Source of the DNA: Acidobacteriaceae bacterium
GTDB taxonomy: Bacteria > Acidobacteriota > Terriglobia > Terriglobales > Acidobacteriaceae
NCBI GenBank assembly: GCA_003131315.1
Contig: PKUV01000115.1
Span: forward strand, 5,690 to 46,116
Length of the DNA: 40,427 nt
Direction: 5' to 3'
Part shown: one piece after another, positions 15,536 through 23,017 of the stretch
Layout: every line of letters begins with the position of its first letter
How positions within the stretch are numbered: the stretch's first letter is position 1
Translations under genes and position numbers: made by a program
Notes under the pieces: model-generated
Told to the model about the DNA's origin: nothing
Seen by the model: only the letters and a program-made list of their open reading frames with translations
Databases searched by the model: none

Positions 15536-15759
15536 TACGGCCGCAGTATCTTTTGAATCTTGGCGCCGACTTCGTCATGCTCCACAAACTCCCCGCGGTC
15601 GGCAGCCGCCATGCCAAGATTCACGGCGTCGATGAAACGGGTGTCGTTTTCCAGATAGCGGCTCAGGACCTGCTGCGCCAGTTCGTCGGTTTTCAGCCCT
15701 CGCTGGGCGGCGATTTGCGCTAGTTGGGCTTCCTTCTCGGGCTGAAGACGCACTTCCAT
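15535..15759 (-). CDS. ParD/ribbon-helix-helix-type antitoxin
   Basis: About 74 aa. The N-terminus MEVRLQPEKEAQLAQIAAQR followed by GLKTDELAQQVLSRYLE has the beta strand and two helices of ribbon-helix-helix DNA-binding antitoxins. The C-terminal half (from about 45) is the toxin-wrapping region. It would neutralise the ParE-type toxin encoded immediately after it, but that toxin gene is truncated, so the antitoxin is probably an orphan or keeps only a regulatory role. The start may be GTG 15765 or ATG 15759; neither has a good ribosome binding site. Confidence 0.72.
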   Translation of the reverse strand: MEVRLQPEKEAQLAQIAAQRGLKTDELAQQVLSRYLENDTRFIDAVNLGMAAADRGEFVEHDEVGAKIQKILRP

Positions 15760-15966
15760 GGTCACAGTCTAGGAAGGTTTGCGAGGGCTGTCAAACAGTC
15801 GGTAGGATAGCTATAGGCGTGGGGAAAATCCGGACACCCTGGCGGACTGGTGTGACTTGAACGATACCCTACATCCTTGGAATGTGTGGCCCACCATCAC
15901 TGTGAATCACGAGGCGATGTGAGGTGAAACATTGCAGTTCGAAGGCTCGCAGAATACGCTCTGCTG

Positions 15967-16791
15967 ATGAGACATGTGTGTGCCGTGGCCATCCTTCTGG
16001 TGCTTTTCGCGACTTCGTGCGGACGACCCGAACCGAAGCTGCCTCAAACCGAGCCTGAAAAAATACGCTCCGACGCGGAGCAAAAACTGGCTGAGTTGAA
16101 GGGATGGTCGCTCTCCACCGAAACTGACCCGATGGACAATACGCCGACCGTGTATCTTTCGAAGTTCGCCGAGAGCGGGCAAGGCGGAATGCTCACAATC
16201 CAGTGTATTCGTCGCAAGACCGAGTTGGTCGTGGCGACTGACGACATCCTCGACAACGGTAACGTGCGGATGAGATTCGACGATGCGAAGCCGCAACAAC
16301 AGGTTTGGAGTGAGTCGTCCAACCACAGAGGTTTATTCGCACCCGACCCTATCAGCCTCGCCAGGCAGCTCACTAAGATGGACTCGTTCCTGTTCGAGTA
16401 CAGACCGTTCCAGAAGCAGCCGACGACCATTGTGTTCAAAGTTAACGGATTGGCCGAGATGCTCAGCTCAGTCGCGGAGCCCTGCGGATGGGCCAAGATT
16501 GACCAGGCTAAGGCGAGCGCCAACGCCGCTGCAAAGGTTGAGGCTGAACGTGCCCATAAGCGAGACCAAATGATTCGAGACATGCTTTCAAAACACGTCG
16601 AGCCTTGCCACGAAGAGTGGCTACGGGTGCAGGGCCGTTGGTGCTGGTACGACGCAGGAGACCCTTATTTCAAGAACGGTGGAGCACCGGCGGAAAGCAG
16701 GGAGGCTGCGCTCGAAGATGCAATCCAGACGGCCAAGTCGGGCAGAGTGTTTGCACGTGAGATGGAGAAGATCGACAGCGAACTCAAGTAG
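15967..16791 (+). CDS. Lipoprotein with VasI/EvfG-like domain
   Basis: 274 aa. The lipoprotein signal peptide ends in a lipobox LFATSC (Cys about 18). Residues about 40-175 (LTIQCIRRKTELVVATDDIL, VRMRFDDAKPQQQVW, then SSNHRGLFAPDPI, FKVNGL and EPCGW) follow the pattern of type VI secretion VasI/EvfG proteins and related phage or orphan proteins: a beta-rich domain with a Cys pair and a terminal CGW. The C-terminal part (175-274) is helical and charged, with three further cysteines. No other type VI gene is in the window, so this is an orphan and its function is unknown. It is convergent with the HEPN-like gene. Confidence 0.65.
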   Translation: MRHVCAVAILLVLFATSCGRPEPKLPQTEPEKIRSDAEQKLAELKGWSLSTETDPMDNTPTVYLSKFAESGQGGMLTIQCIRRKTELVVATDDILDNGNVRMRFDDAKPQQQVWSESSNHRGLFAPDPISLARQLTKMDSFLFEYRPFQKQPTTIVFKVNGLAEMLSSVAEPCGWAKIDQAKASANAAAKVEAERAHKRDQMIRDMLSKHVEPCHEEWLRVQGRWCWYDAGDPYFKNGGAPAESREAALEDAIQTAKSGRVFAREMEKIDSELK

Positions 16792-16840
16792 CAATGCGGC
16801 TGAGGACGCGGCAGTCCCTCCCGCATTGGAAGAGAATTTC

Positions 16841-17944
16841 TTACTTTGTCACTTTCAACGTGACTTGGATTCCACCGATTATGTCTTCAGGGCCTATGTG
16901 AATAGGTTTAGGGGCAATTGGTGAGCGGGCTACCAGCATGAGCGATAACTCCGCAAACTGATTGATGCAGGCGTGCAGGTAGTCGAGCGTGTCGGGCTCT
17001 GAGGTTCGCTCATGTCGACGGGATGATGCAGCACTTAATTCTTCCAAAGAATTGAAGAAAATGCCTTGTGATCGCTTGCTCCTAAACTCTGCGGCGTCTC
17101 GGGGAAGCGCGTAGTAAACCTGCGGTATCGATAAGCCGCCGGAGAGGTTGCGTACATCTTGCACAGCAAAAGCAATATTCGCCGCTTGTTCCATGGGTGC
17201 GACGTGTGTGAAGAAATTCCGGTAGTTGGTGAACGTCGCCAGCCATCCACGAGAAGATTGATCCGTGGCCCGCAGGATTTCGTCGGCCAGTGGATCACAG
17301 GAAGGATTTTCATCAAGTGATTTGAGGAGTTTACTCAGCCTCCTCACTCCGACTCGCGAGAAGCAGAAGGCCGCGGCGAATTCGGCTAGAGTGTCGCGTA
17401 GGACGGCCATTTCCCAAAACAAGGCGTGAATGGCTTTGTAGACTTCAAAACTGTTCGTGTCTTTGAACGCTTGATAGTCTTTGGCTTCACTTTCGTGAAG
17501 GCGACCACGCAACTGAACGCTGTATGCCGTTAGCAGGTCATGAAGGCGCATCTGACTGTACCCAAGGCTGGACGCGATGCGGGACGCCACGTCCATCAAA
17601 GGCATATGACCGCTCGTGCCAGCGGCAAAAGCGATTTGTCGCCACTGCTGTTGGACATCCCATACGAGCCAACCTTTAGTTGGACTAATTGCACGAAACT
17701 CTGGGCGACGCAGTCCTTGCAACTCTTCAGGACCCACTACAAACGTGGCGCCTAGAATCGGAAAACCTTCCTTTCGAAGAGCATCAAAGAGGTTCGGATA
17801 GGTACTAATGCGCAACCTGCAAATACTGCGGCCAGCCATCCCGGCGTTAATCTGGATGTCGGGTCCGGGTTCGTTGACTGCAACAACTCCGCCAGCGATC
17901 CATACGAGCCTCAGCACTTTGTGCCATTCTGAGTTTGAATTCAT
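16841..17944 (-). CDS. Protein of unknown function with HEPN-like RxxxxH motif
   Basis: 367 aa from ATG 17944 (a TTG 9 codons upstream is possible). It has no signal peptide or membrane helix. The second half is all-helical. It contains TNYRNFFTH, an R-x4-H motif at about R242/H247, after long helices such as EVYKAIHALFWEMAVLRDTL. That is the signature of HEPN domains, which include many RNases acting as toxins or antiviral effectors. The N-terminal 140 residues form a separate mixed region that I do not recognise. The neighbours (broken ParE system, orphan lipoprotein) suggest an accessory region. A HEPN assignment is inference from one motif and helix content. Confidence 0.55.
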   Translation of the reverse strand: MNSNSEWHKVLRLVWIAGGVVAVNEPGPDIQINAGMAGRSICRLRISTYPNLFDALRKEGFPILGATFVVGPEELQGLRRPEFRAISPTKGWLVWDVQQQWRQIAFAAGTSGHMPLMDVASRIASSLGYSQMRLHDLLTAYSVQLRGRLHESEAKDYQAFKDTNSFEVYKAIHALFWEMAVLRDTLAEFAAAFCFSRVGVRRLSKLLKSLDENPSCDPLADEILRATDQSSRGWLATFTNYRNFFTHVAPMEQAANIAFAVQDVRNLSGGLSIPQVYYALPRDAAEFRSKRSQGIFFNSLEELSAASSRRHERTSEPDTLDYLHACINQFAELSLMLVARSPIAPKPIHIGPEDIIGGIQVTLKVTK

Positions 17945-18237
17945 CGCATGTTCAGTATCTACTACTCCCAAGAATGCTCGACTCGTAATTCCCTACATCG
18001 AGAGCCCGCCGCGCGAGGACGGCGATGCGATACCAGAGTTTCTAGCGACGAGTCAGTTGGCGCGTGGTCGCCAACTCGGGAACTACCCCAGCGGCTTGCG
18101 GGGTTTCCTCTTGCTAGGACTGATGAATCCATAGCGAATACAAGGCGAAACTATTATACTCCGGCTGTTGATGAAGGCCGCAAGTCGGGTGGCCCGGCCT
18201 TGATCTGGGACTATAGCCTTGGAGGCAACGTGCGTCG
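17945..18237. other. Intergenic spacer with a CCCC/GGGG hairpin
   Basis: No gene was recognised. Near 18082-18105 the sequence CCCCAGCGGCTTGCGGGG, followed by TTTCCTC, could form a weak hairpin with a partial T tract on the plus strand. Otherwise I see nothing. Confidence 0.35.
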
Positions 18238-19017
18238 TCACGTGAGGATGGAGTCGTCGAGTCGTTTGCGGCGGAAGTCGGCTACGTGTTGCACGAACGC
18301 CATGATCAGCGGGTGCGGGTTGTCCTCGCGTGACGAAAGTTGCGGTTGGAACAATGTCGCGATGTAAAACAAGTGCGCGGGAGATTCGATGGCCCGGCAT
18401 TCTTCCTTGGAGCCGCGGGCTACGACCGGAAAGCCCGCTTCCATTGCCATCCATTCGAACTCGGGATTCAGTTCGTAGTTGCAGAAGAATTCTTCCTCGA
18501 TCGTTTCTTTTCCGTAATACGCCGCGAGGTAGGAGCCGGGACGGAGGCGGATCTGGCTAACTTTTCCGGAGAGCTTGGGCGCCTTCGGATCGCGGTTCGG
18601 AACCGCGCAGGCAACGGGATAGATGACGATGTTCTTGGCGTGCGGGTCTTCTTCGGCGGTGGTGGCGTCGTGGACGCCGAGCACGTTGCGGGCGCACTCG
18701 ATGAGCGTGTACTGGAAGCCTCCGCAGGTGCCGAGGAATGGCCGGTCGTGGACGCGGGCGAACTCGATACCTTTGAGCATGCCGTCGAAACTTTTGTAGG
18801 GGCTGCCCGCCGAGGCCCACAGACCATCGAAGGAATCGAGTGTGGCGGCAGCGCCCGGTTCGAGGAGCGAAGGCGTCGGAAGCCAGGCCGATTCTACTTT
18901 GAGTTGGAGCTTCCGAGCGGCGTGCTGGAGCGAATCGTTGGTCGCGTGATGGGAACGGAATTCGGGATTGAAGTCACCGAGAATGCCGATCCGGACGGGT
19001 TCGGTCACAAGCGACAT
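18238..19017 (-). CDS. CTP synthase C-terminal-like class I glutamine amidotransferase (Cys form)
   Basis: 259 aa, a stand-alone class I amidotransferase fold. GILGDFN opens the Rossmann-like fold, and FLGTCGGFQY holds the nucleophile elbow with Cys98. The usual HPE of the triad reads FQPQ (Q224, Q226), so the catalytic His and Glu are not conserved here and glutaminase activity is doubtful. This fits the group annotated as CTP synthase C-terminal region-related (seleno)proteins, some of which carry selenocysteine in the elbow. Its function is unknown. It lacks the N-terminal synthetase domain of PyrG. It lies among other minus-strand genes with separate spacing, so no operon is evident. Confidence 0.75.
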   Translation of the reverse strand: MSLVTEPVRIGILGDFNPEFRSHHATNDSLQHAARKLQLKVESAWLPTPSLLEPGAAATLDSFDGLWASAGSPYKSFDGMLKGIEFARVHDRPFLGTCGGFQYTLIECARNVLGVHDATTAEEDPHAKNIVIYPVACAVPNRDPKAPKLSGKVSQIRLRPGSYLAAYYGKETIEEEFFCNYELNPEFEWMAMEAGFPVVARGSKEECRAIESPAHLFYIATLFQPQLSSREDNPHPLIMAFVQHVADFRRKRLDDSILT

Positions 19018-19095
19018 TCTAAATTAGCGGTTCGCACTTGGCGTTGAGCAGTTAGCTACCGGCTTCGTCACGTTCGAAGAAACGGTCGAATAACG

Positions 19096-19124
19096 CCACG
19101 AGCCACGAGCTACGAGCCAAGAGC
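19096..19124. repeat. Word-like direct repeat (ACGAGCC)n
   Basis: Four tandem seven-base words, ACGAGCC, ACGAGCT, ACGAGCC and AAGAGCC, lie between the amidotransferase-like gene and the GIDE gene. Same class as 3198-3222 and 21555-21620. Confidence 0.65.
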
Positions 19125-19133
19125 CTCCGTCGG

Positions 19134-20207
19134 CTACAGCAACTCCATCTGCGCCAGCAGCATGTAGAGGCCGAGCAGCGTGATGGCGGCGCCTCCCCAG
19201 ACCATGGCGGCGGATTTCCACGCCAGCGCGCTGACGAATTCCTTCTGGCTGCGGAAGGAGATCACGAACGTACGATCATTTGCGCCTTTCATCAATACGA
19301 CGGGCGGAGTGAGATTGAAGTCGGATGGCTTGAGCTGGTTTTCGTGCAGACGCTCTTCGTGCAGACGCTCTCCGTTGTGGGCGGAGACTGGCTCGGGCGG
19401 TGCGTTCTCTTCGACGGCTACAGAGTGGTACGGGACGCCGGCAGCGGACCACGCCTCTGGTTTGGTGATGCCGGCGCGAGTGAGCGCAGCCGCGATTTTC
19501 GACTGCTGGCTCATATCTTGACTGATGGATGGAGCCGCGCCAGTGGCAAGTCTGATGATCTGCGGAGCGGGAAGCCGCTCCGAACAATTGCCTGGCGCCA
19601 GGTTGCGCGGCGAAAACGGACGCACCTGGACGCCCGGATTTTCCGTGAGAGTTCCGGCGATGAAGAGCGCGTCTTCGGGCTCGATCGAGTGTTCTTCGAT
19701 GCGCAAGCGGCGGGCCGGAACGACGCCGTGGCGCGAAAGAAAAACGCTAACGCGCGGCGGAACGTCGTCCAGGCTCGAGGAGAAAAACGATGCGCCATAT
19801 TCTTCACGAAAGTTACAGTGCAGGTCGAGATCGGCTCCGAGAGGTTCGATGAGCAACTGTCCGGTCGAGTCGTCGATGAAGAAGGGCAGATGCAGAGTTT
19901 CGTCCGCAACTTTTTCCCACTCCTGTTTCTTGCCCTCGCGCTGCTGCCATGCGGTGGTTTGGTATAGAAAGCAAGGCTTGGCGGTGATGGGCGCCGACAT
20001 GGTGTAAGGACCGGAAGCCACGCCGCTGACCTCGACCAGTCCCAAGGCGGCGCTGCGAATCTTGGAGGTTGGTGTGGTAAGCAACAAGCGCTTGCGGGCG
20101 AGCAGATGGAATCCGAAAAAGAAAAAGTACAAACCGCCCGCAATCGCGACCGACGAAACAATCGTGAGGTAGTTGATCGGGATGAAGAGGGAAAGGCAGA
20201 CGGTCAC
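19134..20207 (-). CDS. GIDE-domain membrane protein
   Basis: 357 aa. One or two N-terminal helices (IVSSVAIAGGLYFFFFGFHL) are followed by KRLLLTTPTSKIRSAALGLV and EVSGVASGP, then APITAKPCFLYQT and LPFFIDDSTGQLLIEPLGAD. This is the GIDE domain pattern first named in a mitochondrial E3 ligase, here without any RING finger. A C-terminal helix (AAMVWGGAAITLLGLYMLLA) anchors the other end, so the GIDE domain lies between two membrane anchors. The bacterial role is unknown. The region before the last helix holds a 15-bp tandem repeat giving ERLHE-ERLHE. The start is GTG 20207, and a weak ribosome binding site leaves it uncertain. Confidence 0.78.
   Translation of the reverse strand: MTVCLSLFIPINYLTIVSSVAIAGGLYFFFFGFHLLARKRLLLTTPTSKIRSAALGLVEVSGVASGPYTMSAPITAKPCFLYQTTAWQQREGKKQEWEKVADETLHLPFFIDDSTGQLLIEPLGADLDLHCNFREEYGASFFSSSLDDVPPRVSVFLSRHGVVPARRLRIEEHSIEPEDALFIAGTLTENPGVQVRPFSPRNLAPGNCSERLPAPQIIRLATGAAPSISQDMSQQSKIAAALTRAGITKPEAWSAAGVPYHSVAVEENAPPEPVSAHNGERLHEERLHENQLKPSDFNLTPPVVLMKGANDRTFVISFRSQKEFVSALAWKSAAMVWGGAAITLLGLYMLLAQMELL
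19342..19371 (-). repeat. 15-bp tandem repeat, two exact units, in coding sequence
   Basis: Two identical 15-nt units (19342-19356, 19357-19371) encode ERLHE twice on the minus strand in the linker of the GIDE protein. Confidence 0.85.
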
Positions 20208-20328
20208 AGTGCTTTTCTGGATTGCCTCGGATGATCTGATATGAGGATAAGAAGAGATTTGAAAAACGACACGGAGAAAGAGACGGGATGGGCTTACGGA
20301 AGTAACGTTACGGACTGCGATTGCAGCG

Positions 20329-20350
20329 GAGACGAGGCGAACCTCGTCTC
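20329..20350. repeat. REP-like hairpin, GAGACGAGG arms
   Basis: GAGACGAGG (20329-20337), loop CGAA, CCTCGTCTC (20342-20350): perfect nine-base arms in the gap between the class V aminotransferase-fold gene and the GIDE gene. A ten-base palindrome GTAACGTTAC lies about 20 nt to the left. Its position 20 nt after the stop of the minus-strand gene at 20370 fits a transcript end. Confidence 0.75.
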
Positions 20351-20369
20351 TACTAACCGTGTCTCCTAA

Positions 20370-21542
20370 CTATGCGGTCACAGCTCGAGCTTTCAGAATG
20401 TCGGCTACGACCGCCATGGCTGCATCTACTTCGGCGTCGGTGTTGTAGAAGTGAGGCGAGAAGCGCACTCCGGCTTTGGGACGCCAGTCTACGAGGATGT
20501 CGCGGGCGAGGAGCTCCCGGCTCACCTGTTGGGAATCGGGCATGTCGATGGAGACGGTGCCGCCGCGTCGCTCGGGATCGCGGGGAGTGTTGACGCGCCA
20601 TCCGTGCTGGTCGGCGAACTCGATGAGCCGCGCGGTCTGACGTTTGGATTTCTCGCGGATTTTTTCTACACCAACTTCCTGAATGATTCTTAGGCCGGGA
20701 CGCGCCGCCTCGATCGCGGGAATGTGTGAGGTTCCGTTCATGAATCGGAACGGAGGATCGGCGTAGCGGATGGGACCGGTTTCGAAGGCAAAAGAATTTT
20801 GGTGCGCGAACCATCCGGTAAGCTTCGGCTCCAATTTCTTGCCGAGGTCGGGGCGGACGTAGAGGTAGGCAACGCCGGGACCGCCGCAGAGCCACTTGAG
20901 CACGCCTCCGCAGGCGAAGTCCGCGTTCAGAGACTGGATGTCGACGGGAACGGTGCCGAGAGACTGGAAAGTGTCGAGGACGACGTGGGCTCCAACTGTG
21001 TGCGCTTTGTCAATGATGGCTTTGGCGTCGTTGATGTAGGAGCTGCGAAAAATAACGTGAGAGATGGGGACGATCAGAGTTTGCTCGTCGATGGCGTCGA
21101 GCAGGCGATCGGTGGGGACGGTGACGCCATCGTCGGTCTTGACCATGTGAACCTGCGCGCCGTACTGCCGCTGCGCTTCCCAGAAATACATGACGGAGGG
21201 AAAGTTCATGTCGCTGTAAACGACTTTGTTGCGCTTTCCGGTGAAGTCGAAACAGGAAGCCACTACGGCCTGGCAGATGGTGACGTTCTGGTGGAGAGAG
21301 ACGGAATCTTTGGGCGCGTTCATTAGGGCGCCGAGTTCGTTGCCGACTTCGATGGCGAGCATCCACCAGCGCTCTTCCCAGGCGCGAACGCCGCGAGTTG
21401 CCCAGACATCGGCGTAGGCACGGAGCGCGTCGTAAACGGCGCGAGGCATGGCTCCAAGGGAGTTGGAGATCATGTAGTTGGTGCGCTCGAGGATGGGAAA
21501 CTCGGAGCGGTAGCGCAGGAGATCGTCGGGCATGGAGGTCAT
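20370..21542 (-). CDS. Class V aminotransferase-fold PLP enzyme, kynureninase-like
   Basis: 390 aa, fold type I. N-terminal FPILERTNYMISNSLGAMPR resembles the kynureninase opening (Y-x-NSLG). Central VVLDTFQSLGTVPVDI carries the PLP-pairing Asp, and CGGVLKWLCGGPG holds the Schiff-base Lys. C-terminal VDWRPKAGVRFSPHFYNTDA fits kynureninase and related class V enzymes. Kynureninase cleaves kynurenine to anthranilate and alanine, but no other tryptophan-catabolism gene is present, so the substrate is unproved; desulfurase- or isopenicillin-epimerase-like activities are alternatives. The ATG at 21542 lacks a clear ribosome binding site, and a second ATG lies three codons downstream. Confidence 0.85.
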   Translation of the reverse strand: MTSMPDDLLRYRSEFPILERTNYMISNSLGAMPRAVYDALRAYADVWATRGVRAWEERWWMLAIEVGNELGALMNAPKDSVSLHQNVTICQAVVASCFDFTGKRNKVVYSDMNFPSVMYFWEAQRQYGAQVHMVKTDDGVTVPTDRLLDAIDEQTLIVPISHVIFRSSYINDAKAIIDKAHTVGAHVVLDTFQSLGTVPVDIQSLNADFACGGVLKWLCGGPGVAYLYVRPDLGKKLEPKLTGWFAHQNSFAFETGPIRYADPPFRFMNGTSHIPAIEAARPGLRIIQEVGVEKIREKSKRQTARLIEFADQHGWRVNTPRDPERRGGTVSIDMPDSQQVSRELLARDILVDWRPKAGVRFSPHFYNTDAEVDAAMAVVADILKARAVTA

Positions 21543-21554
21543 TGTAATGCGGGA

Positions 21555-21620
21555 CAGCTTTTCGCTCCTAAGCTCTTAGCTTCTGGCTCTTGGCTTCCCG
21601 TCTTTCGCTCTTCGCTTAGC
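21555..21620. repeat. Word-like repeats (TTCGCTC / TTAGCTTC / TCTTGGCTTC)
   Basis: Diverged short words of the TTCGCTC, CTCTTAGC, TCTTGGC type are run together in the spacer upstream of the PLP enzyme gene. No coding potential. Same class as the blocks near 19096, 26737, 33265 and 34390. Confidence 0.6.
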
Positions 21621-21648
21621 TATCCGGGGACCTGCTTAATCAGAATTT

Positions 21649-22749
21649 CTACGGGACGGGTTCGCTGGTTTCCTCGGACCGCTGGCTTTCGTTTCCACGC
21701 ACGTCCACTGCAGAAACTGAGTAGATATAGGTTTTGCCTGAGGCGACGGCGAGGTCGCGGTACGACGGCGATTTCACCACTTCGGAATTCAGCTTGACCA
21801 TCACCTTGACTTCGGTGCCATTTGTTTCGCTGCGATAGACGTTGTATCCCGCGAGATCGGCGTTCGTGACCGGCGCCCAGATGAGATCGATAAATGGTTT
21901 TTGTCCTTCGCCTGAGTACGCCGCCTGCAACCCGGCGGGGACAGAGGGCGGGAAGACGTCATGGGCGATGATGCGCACTGGCGGAGTGTCGTCTCCCTCA
22001 ACCTGCACCTCGTTGTCGGGCCGTTTGACGATGCTCACCGCGGTGATGCGGTAGAGATAGGTCTTTTCCCATTCGAAGCTTGAGTCCGTGAAGTGCGCAG
22101 GGCCAGGCTCGCCCAAGGGGACTTCGCCTGCAATCGCGTCTTTGCCGGAGCTTTCGTCGCGCCGATAGATTCGATAACGATGTTGAACGCCTGTGGAGTT
22201 CAGTGATTCGGCGGCGCTTGTCCATGTGAGCACGACGCCATCGCCGGTGAGTTCGGCGGCCAGATCGCCCGGCGGAGGCAGGGTCATGACGGCGGGCACG
22301 CGCACGCGATTCGATAATCCCGCCCCCCGGGCGTTGCGGTTCAAGACCTCGACGGCGTAGGTGACTTCGGTGGCCGGGGCCTGCTGTTGCATGGTTGAGG
22401 GCAGTGTGTCGGTGTAGGTCTGAGGGGCGGGGCGCGGGGCGCCTGACTTCTGCGGGGCGGCAGATGGTGCGGGTAGCATGGCGGCGGGATTCCCACATGC
22501 GGTGATTTCAGGATCTACGCTGCGGCAGACGAGGGTCGGACCGAGGTAGCGTACGCTTTGGCGGTCGGTGGTGAGCGTGGGCTCGCTCCAGTTCAGCGTG
22601 ACGCGATTGCCTTTGCGGCTGGCGCGCAGATCCGTAGGCGGCTTGGGCAGTTCGAGCGATGGCGGCAGCGGCGGTCCGGTCTGGGCGCAACTGGCCAGCA
22701 GCAGGCAGAGTGCGGTCGGCGCGATAAACTTTCCAAGATGTACTTTCAT
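21649..22749 (-). CDS. Lipoprotein with fibronectin type III repeats
   Basis: 366 aa. The lipoprotein signal ends at LLLASC (Cys 22). The mature part begins AQTGPPLPPSLELPKPPTDL and has three FN3-like beta-sandwich units: from about 35 (VTLNWSEPTL), about 155 (GVVLTWTSAAESL, KTYLYRITAV) and about 260 (IDLIWAPVTNADLAGYNVYR, KTYIYSVSAVDVRGNES). It is anchored in the outer or inner membrane facing the periplasm or surface. FN3 arrays usually mediate protein or carbohydrate contacts; no catalytic domain is present. A Pro/Ala-rich stretch links the first two units. Single gene, no operon. Confidence 0.85.
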   Translation of the reverse strand: MKVHLGKFIAPTALCLLLASCAQTGPPLPPSLELPKPPTDLRASRKGNRVTLNWSEPTLTTDRQSVRYLGPTLVCRSVDPEITACGNPAAMLPAPSAAPQKSGAPRPAPQTYTDTLPSTMQQQAPATEVTYAVEVLNRNARGAGLSNRVRVPAVMTLPPPGDLAAELTGDGVVLTWTSAAESLNSTGVQHRYRIYRRDESSGKDAIAGEVPLGEPGPAHFTDSSFEWEKTYLYRITAVSIVKRPDNEVQVEGDDTPPVRIIAHDVFPPSVPAGLQAAYSGEGQKPFIDLIWAPVTNADLAGYNVYRSETNGTEVKVMVKLNSEVVKSPSYRDLAVASGKTYIYSVSAVDVRGNESQRSEETSEPVP

Positions 22750-22984
22750 GCGGAAAAGGAAAGAGTATCAGAGGCAGAGAGCGGGAAGGCGAACTTTGGA
22801 CTCGGTGAATTCTAGCAGGCTGCGGACGACTCGATTTCCGGTGCCCAGCCCCTAAAGGGGCGTCTGATTTCGAAGAATTTTCGGCATCGCTAAAGCGATG
22901 CCCTGATACGAAGCGCGTCGTGGCTAACGCGATGGCCTGCTACGGAGCCGGAGTTTTTCCGCAGTCTGCCAGGCTCCGCGAACA
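22750..22984. other. Intergenic repeat cluster
   Basis: No gene. It carries the TAAA-loop hairpins at 22848-22902 and is followed by the REP copy at 22985-23011. A degenerate third relative of the TAAA hairpins (CGTGGCTAACGCGATGGCC, near 22918) follows them. Confidence 0.6.
22848..22902. repeat. Paired hairpins sharing TAAA loops
   Basis: GCCCC-TAAA-GGGGC (22848-22861) and GGCATCGC-TAAA-GCGATGCC (22883-22902) are both perfect, have identical loops and are separated by 21 nt. This is a distinct intergenic palindrome family from the GGACGGGCG elements. Confidence 0.8.
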
Positions 22985-23011
22985 GCGCGGACAGGAGTGT
23001 CCGCGCCACAC
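22985..23011 (-). repeat. REP-like hairpin, family with GCGCGGACA arms (inverted copy)
   Basis: GCGCGGACA (22985-22993) with TGTCCGCGC (22998-23006), then CACAC. As a 27-mer it matches 8980-9006 in reverse complement except for one base. It lies seven nt past the stop of the transaminase-like gene, so again just after a stop codon. Confidence 0.85.
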
Positions 23012-23017
23012 GGACTC

